Below are positions 1 through 6,209 of a stretch of DNA of 8,447 bases, piece after piece. Numbering within the stretch: the first letter of the stretch is position 1; every line of letters begins with the position of its first letter. A model generated the notes under the pieces. It was not told the DNA's origin. It searched no databases and saw only the letters and a list, made by a program, of their open reading frames with translations. Origin of the DNA: an uncultured Collinsella sp. (lineage in GTDB: Bacteria; Actinomycetota; Coriobacteriia; Coriobacteriales; Coriobacteriaceae); contig URFU01000097.1 of assembly GCA_900547125.1 (NCBI GenBank), positions 1 through 8,447 on the forward strand, read 5' to 3'. A program made the position numbers and the translations under genes.

Positions 1-250
1 CTGCGTCATGGCCTGCCCCTTTGGCGCCGTGAGCGTGGCGACCACGCAGGTCCCCGTCTTGATGGGCGACGTGCGTGTGGGTTCGCAGACCAAGAGCTTC
101 GTGCTCAAGTGCGACCTGTGCGTGGACCGTCTCGGCGGTCCGGCGTGTGCCGAGGCGTGCCCGACCAAGGGCCTCACCCTGGTAGACGAGGAGCGCCTGG
201 CAGAACTGACTGCCGAGCGTGCCCGCGCCACCATCGAAAACGAGGCGTAA
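1..250 (+). CDS. hydN: HydN-like 4Fe-4S ferredoxin subunit (3' end only)
   Basis: Partial gene: the reading frame is open from the window edge (first full codon at 2-4, a Cys) to the TAA at 248-250, giving about 82 C-terminal residues. The fragment begins in a cluster motif (C-V-M-A-C-P-F-G-A) and continues with KCDLC, then PACAEACPT, the two Cys blocks that end HydN/HycB-type proteins carrying several [4Fe-4S] clusters. The tail (LVDEERLAELTAERARATI) resembles the E. coli HydN tail (DRNKLEQLSAEKRRRT) more than that of HycB or HyfA, which favours hydN. HydN is an electron-transfer protein associated with formate dehydrogenase H; its exact partner is not settled. Its place directly upstream of fdhF fits that role. 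The N-terminal half, start and promoter lie outside the window. An alternative is a second HycB/HyfA paralogue; a four-cluster ferredoxin is near certain. Confidence 0.78.
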   Translation, partial: CVMACPFGAVSVATTQVPVLMGDVRVGSQTKSFVLKCDLCVDRLGGPACAEACPTKGLTLVDEERLAELTAERARATIENEA

Positions 251-286
251 GCGTCGGGGCGACAGGCCCAATGATTGTCAAATACG

Positions 287-302
287 TACCGAGCATTCGG
301 TA
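287..302. promoter_or_regulatory. Perfect palindrome in the hydN-fdhF spacer (candidate operator or mRNA hairpin)
   Basis: TACCGA (287-292), loop GCAT, TCGGTA (297-302): a 6-bp perfect inverted repeat with a 4-nt centre, 23 bp before the fdhF start codon. It is not followed by a T-run, so it is not an intrinsic terminator. It could bind a dimeric regulator or fold in the mRNA just 5' of the fdhF ribosome binding site. I do not recognise it as a known operator, and I see no convincing -35/-10 pair in this 75-bp spacer. Function is inferred only from symmetry and position. Confidence 0.35.
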
Positions 303-311
303 GCAGAAAAA

Positions 312-320
312 GGAAGGAGG
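312..320 (+). promoter_or_regulatory. Ribosome binding site that fixes the fdhF start
   Basis: GGAAGGAGG ends 5 nt before ATG 326. This near-perfect Shine-Dalgarno decides for ATG 326 over the in-frame TTG at 275, which would add 17 residues not seen in formate dehydrogenase H and has no comparable site upstream. Confidence 0.9.
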
Positions 321-325
321 GTGTC

Positions 326-2548
326 ATGGAGAAGCATAAAGTGATTTGCCCGTACTGCGGCGCCGGTTGCCAGTTAACCCTCTTGGTCCAAAACGGCCAG
401 GTTGTGGGTACCGAACCGCTCAACGGCATCACCAATCAGGGCGAGCTGTGCCTTAAGGGCATGAGCGGCTACGACTTCATCAACGACACCAAGATCTTGA
501 CTCCTCGCGTACTGCACCCGATGATCCGCCGCACTAAGGGCGCGGATCTTGAGCGCGTAAGCTGGGACGAGGCACTGGATTTCACCGCATCTAAGATGCA
601 GGCCATAATTGACGAATATGGTCCTAACGCTGTCATGACCACCGGCTCTTCGCGAGGCGGCGGCAATGAGGCGAACTACGTCATGCAGAAGTTTACGCGT
701 GCGTGCATCGGCACCCACAGCGTGGACAACTGCGCCCGTACTTGACACGGCCCTACTGTCCTCGGTCTGATGGACACGGTTGGTTCAGGTTGCATGTCAT
801 GCTCCATCCCCGGTATGGAGGATGCGGGCTGCATTTTCCTCTTCGGCTATAACCCTGCCGATTCGCACCCCATCGTCGCAAGGCGTATCGTGCGAGCCAA
901 AGAAAAGGGTTGCAAGATCATCGTCGCCGACCCGCGCCATATCGAAACCGCGCGTATCGCCGATCTCTACCTTCCGATCAAGAACGGTTGCAATGTTGCG
1001 TTCCTCAACGCCTTTGCCAACTGTCTGGTCAACGATGGCCTCTACGACAAGGAATTCGTCGCCGAGCATACGAATGGCTTTGACGAGTGGTGGGAGACCA
1101 TCAAGAACTACACTCCCGAATCCGTACAGGACATCACGGGTGTCGAGCCCGCGTTGATCCACCAAGCTGCCGAGATGTACGCCACGGCGAAGCCCTCTGC
1201 CATCATTGGCTGGGGCATGGGCGTATGCCAGCAGAAGCAGAACCTGAAGACGGTGCACACCATCGCCTCCATCGCCTGCGTAGCCGGACAGATCGGCAAA
1301 CCCAATTCCGGCCTCGCGCCCGTGCGTGGTCAGAACAACGTCCAGGGCTCCTGCGATATGGGCATGCTGCCTAACCTGTACCCTGGCTACCAGAAGGTCA
1401 CCGACCCGGCAGTGCGTGCCAAGTTTGCCAAGGCTTGGGGCGTGCCCGAGGAAAAGCTCCCGCTCGAGGAGGGCTACAAGCTCACCGACCTGGGCCACCT
1501 GGTCGACGAGGGCAAGGTGCACTGCTTCTACAACTACGGCGAGGACCCGGTGCAGACCGAGCCCGATTCGGCCGGTATGCGCAAGACGCTCTCCGAGCTG
1601 GATCTGTTCATTTGCCAGGACATCTTTATGACGCAGACGACTATGCTCGCCGATGTCATCCTGCCCGCTACCTCTTGGGGCGAGCACGAGGGTGTCTTTA
1701 CCGCATCCGACCGTAGCTTCCAGCACTTTGACGCGGCCGTTCCGCCCAAGGGCGAGTGCCGTCACGACTGGGAGATCTTCGCGGACCTGTCTACGCGCAT
1801 GGGCTATCCCATGCACTACGACAACACCGAGCAGATCTGGAACGAGTGCATTAGCCTGTGCCCCAACTTTGTGGGCGCAACCTACGAGAAGATGGCTCCC
1901 GAGGGCGGCTACGCCCAGTGGCCGGTCAAGAGCACCGATGTGAACGACCACGGTACGCCCGACATGTTCGCTGGTGGCAAGTTCACCACCAAGGACGGCC
2001 GCGCCAACCTGATGGCGCACGACTGGGAGGCGCCCTCCGAGCTTCCCGACGATGAGTACCCGCTCATCCTGTGCACCGTCCGCGAGGTCGGCCACTACAG
2101 CTGCCGCTCGATGACCGGCAACTGCAAGACGCTGGCACTTCTTGCCGACGAGCCCGGCTTTGTCCGCATGAATCCCGCGGACGCCGAGGCACGCGGCATC
2201 AAGAATGGCGACATCGTCTCGATTCACAGCCGCCGCGGCCAGGTATACAGCCGCGCCGACGTGAGCGACCGCATCAACAAGGGCACGGTCTACATGACCT
2301 ACCAGTGGTGGATCGGCAAGTGCAACGAGCTGACCATGCACAAGGTCGACCCGGTCTCGCATACGCCCGAGGACAAGTTCTCCGCCTGCCAGGTCGACGC
2401 CATTGCCGACCAGGTTTGGGCAGAGGGCGAGGTAGAGCGTCAGTACACCGAGCTCAAGCAGGCTCTGGTGGACGCCGCCGCTCCCCAGGACGTTGAGCCC
2501 GGCGCCGCCAAGTTCGACGACGAGACGCACGTGAACCAAATCGTGTAG
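326..2548 (+). CDS. fdhF: Formate dehydrogenase H, selenocysteine-containing catalytic subunit
   Basis: Oxidises formate to CO2 and H+ in the cytoplasm and passes electrons to the hydrogenase arm of formate hydrogenlyase. The gene has 740 sense codons, one of them TGA (743-745) read as selenocysteine 140. This is the same residue number as Sec140 of E. coli FdhF, in the same context (CAR-T/V-U-HGP). The upstream half (ending at 742) and downstream half (from 746) are in one frame and both align with FdhF. Seen: the N-terminal [4Fe-4S] ligands C8, C11, C15 and C42 with K44 after them; U140-H141; R334 in VRGQNNVQG, matching catalytic Arg333 of E. coli; bis-pterin cofactor domains with TSWGEHEGVF, EVGHYSCRSMTGNC and YMTYQWWIG. 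The C-terminus runs about 20 residues beyond E. coli FdhF. There is no signal peptide, as expected for a cytoplasmic enzyme. A CxxC pair (C156, C159) and C169 after the Sec are unusual. Function requires SelA/B/C/D, which are not in the window. Confidence 0.97.
743..779 (+). promoter_or_regulatory. Selenocysteine UGA codon and bacterial SECIS hairpin
   Basis: After UGA (743-745) the mRNA can fold as UGUCC (757-761) pairing with GGACA (772-776), closing a 10-nt apical loop UCGGUCUGAU. CC 752-753 can extend the helix with GG 778-779 across an internal loop. GGUCUG (764-769) in the loop sits at the same distance from the UGA as the GGUCUG of the E. coli fdhF SECIS loop, as I remember that sequence. 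The E. coli element needs the apical-loop GU for SelB binding. The hairpin lies inside the coding region, as in bacterial SECIS elements generally. The fold is hand-drawn, with no energy computed. Confidence 0.88.
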
Positions 2549-2569
2549 TCCCGTTCTCGTTGGCTTTTT

Positions 2570-2612
2570 GGGCCGGGCGTCCCGTACGTACGGGAGCCCG
2601 GCCCGTTATTTT
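2570..2612 (+). terminator. Strong hairpin plus T-rich tract between fdhF and hyfA (terminator or attenuator)
   Basis: GGGCCGGGC (2570-2578) pairs perfectly with GCCCGGCCC (2596-2604). After one bulged G (2579), TCCCGTA (2580-2586) pairs with TACGGGA (2589-2595), giving up to about 15-16 bp of mostly G-C helix around a tiny ACGT-type loop. TTATTTT (2606-2612) follows after one G, so this has intrinsic-terminator form on the + strand, 21 bp after the fdhF stop. It could end a hydN-fdhF transcript, let only part of transcription through to hyf, or protect the fdhF 3' end. The hyfA ribosome binding site begins almost directly after it. The upstream T5 (2565-2569) would read as A5 on the other strand, so a minus-strand terminator is less likely. 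Confidence 0.8.
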
Positions 2613-2614
2613 GA

Positions 2615-2621
2615 AAGGAAG
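2615..2621 (+). promoter_or_regulatory. Ribosome binding site that fixes the hyfA start
   Basis: AAGGAAG lies 5 nt before ATG 2627. A GTG at 2621 is in frame two codons earlier but overlaps this Shine-Dalgarno, so ATG 2627 is preferred. The resulting MNRFI N-terminus matches HycB and HydN of E. coli. Confidence 0.75.
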
Positions 2622-2626
2622 TGGGG

Positions 2627-3244
2627 ATGAACCGCTTCATCGACATCAACCCGGAGAGGTGCATCGGCTGCGGAACATGCCAGTCCGCCTGTGCCGACGC
2701 CCACCGGATGCAGGGTCTTCAGGATACGCCGCGCCTGGCGCTCGTGAAGACCGGCGGTATTTCGGCCGCCCTTGCCTGCCACCATAGCGAGGGCGCCCCC
2801 TGCGCTGAGGTTTGCCCGGTGAATGCCATCGAGCACGATGGCGACCGCATCCACGTCAAGGAGCAGGAGTGCATCGGGTGCAGGCTGTGCGCCATCGCGT
2901 GCCCCTTCGGAGCCATCCATCCCGATGGCACGTCTATCGCCGGTGTCGCAGGCATGTGCGACCCGACGCCTTCGTATCCTAAGTCCCTGAGCAGCCTGCT
3001 TACGTGGGCTCCCGGCCAGTACACATGTGCTGTCAAGTGCGACCTGTGCGCCTTCGATCCGGACGGCCCGCATTGTGTGGCGGCGTGCCCCACCAAGGCG
3101 CTGACCGTCATGGGCGGCGCGGCCGATCGCGAACTCGACGAGGCCAAGCGCCTGCGCTCGATCGAAAACGGTCCGTCCGTCGACGTTACCGCTGTGGCCC
3201 AGGGTCTGTCCGAGAAAGCAGAAGGGAGCGTAAACAATGGATAG
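2627..3244 (+). CDS. hyfA: Hydrogenase-4 / FHL four-cluster ferredoxin subunit
   Basis: 205 residues, the length of E. coli HyfA (HycB is 203). It should carry electrons from FdhF to the small hydrogenase subunits on the cytoplasmic side of the membrane. Cys blocks in order: C12-x2-C15-x2-C18-x3-C22; C51-HH-S54-x4-C59-x3-C63-P; C82-x2-C85-x2-C88-x3-C92-P; C138-x2-C141-x8-C150-x3-C154-P. That is 15 of the 16 cysteines expected for four [4Fe-4S] clusters; the second ligand of the second block is Ser54, where E. coli HycB has Cys (CHHCEDAPC). The segments HRMQGLQDTPRL and LLTWAPGQ...AVKCDLCAFD match HycB closely and separate it from HydN. The stop codon overlaps the hyfB start by 8 nt, so translation is probably coupled. 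hycB-like is the alternative name; the five-gene membrane arm downstream argues for hyfA. Confidence 0.88.
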   Translation: MNRFIDINPERCIGCGTCQSACADAHRMQGLQDTPRLALVKTGGISAALACHHSEGAPCAEVCPVNAIEHDGDRIHVKEQECIGCRLCAIACPFGAIHPDGTSIAGVAGMCDPTPSYPKSLSSLLTWAPGQYTCAVKCDLCAFDPDGPHCVAACPTKALTVMGGAADRELDEAKRLRSIENGPSVDVTAVAQGLSEKAEGSVNNG

Positions 3245-5255
3245 CATGACGCTGTTTATCGCATCGCTTGCCGTCTCGTGCATCGGTGCGCTCGCCTCGG
3301 TTCTGCTGATCAAGGCCGATAACGCCGCCAAGACCGCCGGCTGCCTTATCGGCGCCGTCGCCGCGGTGCTTTCGTTTGTGGCCGGTATCCAGGCCGTGCT
3401 GGGCGATGTCACGTCGGTCGACACCATCGTGTTCTTCCCGTTTGCCCATTTCCAGCTGCTGCTCAACCAGCTGTCCGGCCTGTTCGTGGCGCTCATCTCG
3501 GTGCTCGCGTTTGCCGGTTCGATCTACGGTATCAACTACTTTGATGAGTACCCGGGCAAAAAGGGCCGCGCCGGCTTCTTCTTTAACACCTTCGTGGCGT
3601 CCATGATGCTCGTCATTACCGCCGACAACGTATTTTGGTTTCTGGTCGCCTTCGAGCTCATGTCTCTGACCTCGTACTTCCTGGTCGTGATCGAGGAGAA
3701 CGAGAACTCCATCCATGGCGGTTGGCTCTACTTTGTGATTGCGCACGTGGGCTTTGTGCTCATCATGGCGAGCTTCCTCACCATGACCAACTTCGCCGGT
3801 GGCTCGTTTGCCTTTGCGGATTTCCGCGCCACGCAGTTTAGCCCCGCGGTCGCATCCGTGTGCTTCGTGCTCGCCTTCTTTGGCTTTGGCGCCAAGGCCG
3901 GTATCATTCCGCTGCACGGCTGGCTGCCCAAGGCACATCCCGAGGCGCCGTCCAACGTGTCGGCCCTCATGTCCGGCGGCATGATCAAGATCGGTATCTT
4001 CGGTATCCTCAAGGTGGGTCTCGACCTGCTCTCCGCCTCGGGCGTTCAGGTCTGGTGGGGCCTTATGGTCATGGTCTTCGGTGCGATCTCGTCGGTCCTC
4101 GGCGTGGCCTTCGCCCTGCAGGAGCATGACATCAAGCGCCTGCTGGCCTATCACTCCGTCGAGAACATCGGCATCATTCTGCTCGGCGTCGGCGCCTCCA
4201 TGGCCGCCATGGCGCTCGACTCTGTCGGCATCGCCGTCCTGGCCCTGATGGCCGCCCTCTACCACACGTTTAACCACGCGATGTTTAAGGGCGAGCTGTT
4301 CCTGGGCGCCGGTGCGCTGCTGTACTCCACGGGTACGCGCAATATGGAGAAGATGGGCGGCCTGTTCCGTCGTATGCCGGCAACGGCCATCTGCTTCCTC
4401 GTTGGCGCGCTTGCCATCTCGGCCATCCCGCCCTTCAACGGCTTTGTGTCCGAGTGGTTTACCTACCAGTCGCTGTTTAACGCCGCCATGCAGGGCGACA
4501 AGGCCGTCATGATCGTGGCCGTGTTCGCTGCCGTCGCGCTTGCCATTACCGGCGCGCTGGCTGTCACGTGCTTCGTCAAGGCCTATGGCGTCTCCTTTGC
4601 CTCCGCGCCCCGCTCCGAGGCCGCGGCCAATGCCAAGGAGGTTCCCGCCCCCATGGTGTTTGCGCAGGGCCTGCTCGCGGCCATCTGCGTCGTGCTGGGC
4701 ATTGGCGCTCCCGTGATCGCGCCCGTGCTGGTCGATGTCGCCGCGTCCGTGCTGCATCCGTACGGTGGCGTGTTTGCCGCCGAGGGCATGGAGCTCATGA
4801 ACCAGTACTCCGGCGCTGCCACCTCCACGCCCGCGATCGCCATTGCGCTCGTGGTGCTCGTCGGCCTTGCCTGCGGTTATCGCAAGCTCAAGACCGTCGG
4901 CAAGGTGCAGAAGTCCCAGCCGTGGGCATGCGGCTATGCTCCCAACGAGCATATGCCCGTCGTGGCCACGACCTTTGCCTCCGAGGTGTCCTGGTTTATG
5001 CAGCCGCTCTACACGCTGCGTGACCGCTGCACGGCCGTCTGCTGGTCCATCGCGCACTTCTTCCAGAAGCTCACCGGTGTGGCCGAGGCTGTGGAGCCCG
5101 TACCCGACAAGGTTCTCGTCGATGCCCCGCATAAGGGTGTCGAGAAGCTCGCCGACCTCGCGACTAAGCTCGAGGGCGGCAACTACAGCATCTATATTTG
5201 CTACATCGTCGCGGCACTCGTGGTGTTCCTCGTGCTCGCCGTGCAAATGGGTTAA
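3237..5255 (+). CDS. hyfB: Hydrogenase-4 membrane subunit HyfB (antiporter-like, NuoL/N and MrpA/D family)
   Basis: 672 residues, the same length as E. coli HyfB. Integral membrane subunit of the proton/ion-translocating arm that anchors the hydrogenase. Many hydrophobic segments are visible (about 14-16 helices). The Proton_antipo_M core is intact: E140 in FLVAFELMSLTSYF (the conserved helix-5 glutamate); K220 in GFGAKAGIIPLHGWLP; H227 and P231; K251 in SGGMIKIGIFG; then EHDIKRLLAYHSVENIG and FNHAMFKGELF. The C-terminus has a long soluble stretch and ends in one further hydrophobic helix (NYSIYICYIVAALVVFLVLA), as expected for the HycC/HyfB group. ATG 3237 follows AGGGAG (3223-3228) with 8 nt spacing. 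ATG 3246, three codons later, is a less likely start. The gene overlaps hyfA by 8 nt. With HyfC it is the part shared with the smaller Hyc complex (HycC, HycD). Confidence 0.94.
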   Translation: MDSMTLFIASLAVSCIGALASVLLIKADNAAKTAGCLIGAVAAVLSFVAGIQAVLGDVTSVDTIVFFPFAHFQLLLNQLSGLFVALISVLAFAGSIYGINYFDEYPGKKGRAGFFFNTFVASMMLVITADNVFWFLVAFELMSLTSYFLVVIEENENSIHGGWLYFVIAHVGFVLIMASFLTMTNFAGGSFAFADFRATQFSPAVASVCFVLAFFGFGAKAGIIPLHGWLPKAHPEAPSNVSALMSGGMIKIGIFGILKVGLDLLSASGVQVWWGLMVMVFGAISSVLGVAFALQEHDIKRLLAYHSVENIGIILLGVGASMAAMALDSVGIAVLALMAALYHTFNHAMFKGELFLGAGALLYSTGTRNMEKMGGLFRRMPATAICFLVGALAISAIPPFNGFVSEWFTYQSLFNAAMQGDKAVMIVAVFAAVALAITGALAVTCFVKAYGVSFASAPRSEAAANAKEVPAPMVFAQGLLAAICVVLGIGAPVIAPVLVDVAASVLHPYGGVFAAEGMELMNQYSGAATSTPAIAIALVVLVGLACGYRKLKTVGKVQKSQPWACGYAPNEHMPVVATTFASEVSWFMQPLYTLRDRCTAVCWSIAHFFQKLTGVAEAVEPVPDKVLVDAPHKGVEKLADLATKLEGGNYSIYICYIVAALVVFLVLAVQMG

Positions 5256-5267
5256 GGAGGGGAGAGC

Positions 5268-6194
5268 ATGAACAACATCGTACTTGCCGTTCTGCAGGGC
5301 GTGGTCGTTATGGCCGTCGCGCCGTTCTTCTCCGGTCTCGGCCGCGTGATCCGCGCCAAGATGCCCAACCGTCGCGGCCCCAGCATCATGCAGGACTACC
5401 GCGACCTGGCCAAGCTCTTTGCGCGCCCCGAGTCCCAGAGCGAGGACGCGAGCTTTGCGCTGCGCATTATGCCGCCGCTGTTCTTCGCCGTCGCCTTTAT
5501 GCTCGCGATGGGCCTGCCGCTCTTTACGGCACAAAGCCCCATCCCGGTCTTTGGTGACGCCATCACCATCATGTACAGCCTGGCGCTCGCCCGCTTCTTC
5601 TTCGCCCTCTGCGGTGTGGATTCGTCCAACGCCTACGCCGGTATCGGTGGCGTTCGCGAGCTGCTCATGAGCGTGCTCATCGAGCCGTCCATGCTGCTGG
5701 CGCTGTTTGCCGCCGCCCTGGTGTGCGGCTCCACCGACATCGCCACCATGGGTCAGCACATCATGACGGGCGCCATCGACGCGCCGGTCGCCGTGATTCT
5801 CGCCGGCATCGCTTTTGCGATTGCCTGCTACATGGAACTCGGCAAGCTGCCGTTTGACCAGGCCGAGGCCGAGCAAGAGCTTCAGGAAGGTCCGCTCGCC
5901 GAGCTTTCCGGCCCGTCTCTCGCCATGGCCAAGCTCGCCATGTCCATGAAGCAGGTCCTGGTCGTCGCCTGGTTCTGCGCGATCTTCGTCCCCTGGGGCG
6001 AGCCCGCGACCGTGGGCGCCGCCGCCGTTCTGGGCGCGGTCATCTTCCTGGTGAAGTGCCTTATCGACTTTGTCGTATGCGGCGTGATCGAGAACTCCTG
6101 CTCGCGCTCGCGTTTTAAGGTACTCGGTAATCAGACCTGGGCCGTCGTGGGCATCGCCGTTCTGGCGTTTGTCTTCGTGGTCGTCGGCGTGTAG
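5268..6194 (+). CDS. hyfC: Hydrogenase-4 membrane subunit HyfC (NuoH/ND1 family)
   Basis: 308 residues, close to E. coli HycD and HyfC. It is the membrane anchor that contacts the soluble catalytic module, equivalent to NuoH of Complex I. Visible family marks: M32-P-N-R35-R36-G-P38 in the first cytoplasmic loop (the RRGP signature), followed by DYRDLAKL; and the acidic loop M189-E190-LGKLPFD197-QAE200-AE202-QE204-L-QEGP, the counterpart of the NuoH PFD-x-E-x-E motif thought to lie near the quinone-like cavity and proton path. About eight hydrophobic segments can be counted, with charged loops between them. The Shine-Dalgarno AAGGAGG (5254-5260) overlaps the hyfB stop TAA (5253-5255), and the gap to the ATG is 12 bp, so translational coupling is likely. 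No defect is seen. Confidence 0.94.
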   Translation: MNNIVLAVLQGVVVMAVAPFFSGLGRVIRAKMPNRRGPSIMQDYRDLAKLFARPESQSEDASFALRIMPPLFFAVAFMLAMGLPLFTAQSPIPVFGDAITIMYSLALARFFFALCGVDSSNAYAGIGGVRELLMSVLIEPSMLLALFAAALVCGSTDIATMGQHIMTGAIDAPVAVILAGIAFAIACYMELGKLPFDQAEAEQELQEGPLAELSGPSLAMAKLAMSMKQVLVVAWFCAIFVPWGEPATVGAAAVLGAVIFLVKCLIDFVVCGVIENSCSRSRFKVLGNQTWAVVGIAVLAFVFVVVGV

Positions 6195-6209
6195 GAGAAG
6201 GGAGAAACA

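Noticed and set aside
253..263. Small inverted repeat GTCG-GGG-CGAC just after the hydN stop
   Set aside because: The stem is only 4 bp, no T-run follows, and such short dyads are common in GC-rich DNA; too weak to call a terminator or operator.
275..325. TTG at 275 as an upstream start of fdhF
   Set aside because: It would add 17 residues absent from the family and would overlap the palindrome and ribosome binding site. ATG 326 is ideally spaced.
251..325. Promoter for fdhF with TTGTCA (275-280) as -35
   Set aside because: No acceptable -10 hexamer lies 16-19 bp downstream, so a promoter cannot be supported by eye.
743..745. TGA as a nonsense mutation making fdhF a pseudogene
   Set aside because: The position, flanking residues and downstream hairpin all match the selenocysteine site of FdhF, and the rest of the frame is intact.
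797..2539. 580-residue open frame on the minus strand opposite fdhF
   Set aside because: It is the mirror of a GC-rich coding sequence with strong third-position bias. The peptide looks like no known family and has no credible ribosome binding site, while the plus strand encodes a clear FdhF.
770..2548. Separate gene starting at ATG 770
   Set aside because: No Shine-Dalgarno precedes it, the ATG lies inside the SECIS hairpin, and the product would lack the N-terminal cluster and active-site Sec.
2560..2787. 75-residue plus-strand open frame starting before the hairpin
   Set aside because: It runs through the terminator hairpin and out of frame into hyfA, with no family resemblance; it is a shadow of hyfA.
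3186..5876. 896-residue open frame on the minus strand across hyfA, hyfB and hyfC
   Set aside because: The peptide is a low-complexity His/Gly/Asp/Glu/Arg-rich chain, the typical antisense image of hydrophobic GC-rich membrane genes. Its length alone is not evidence.
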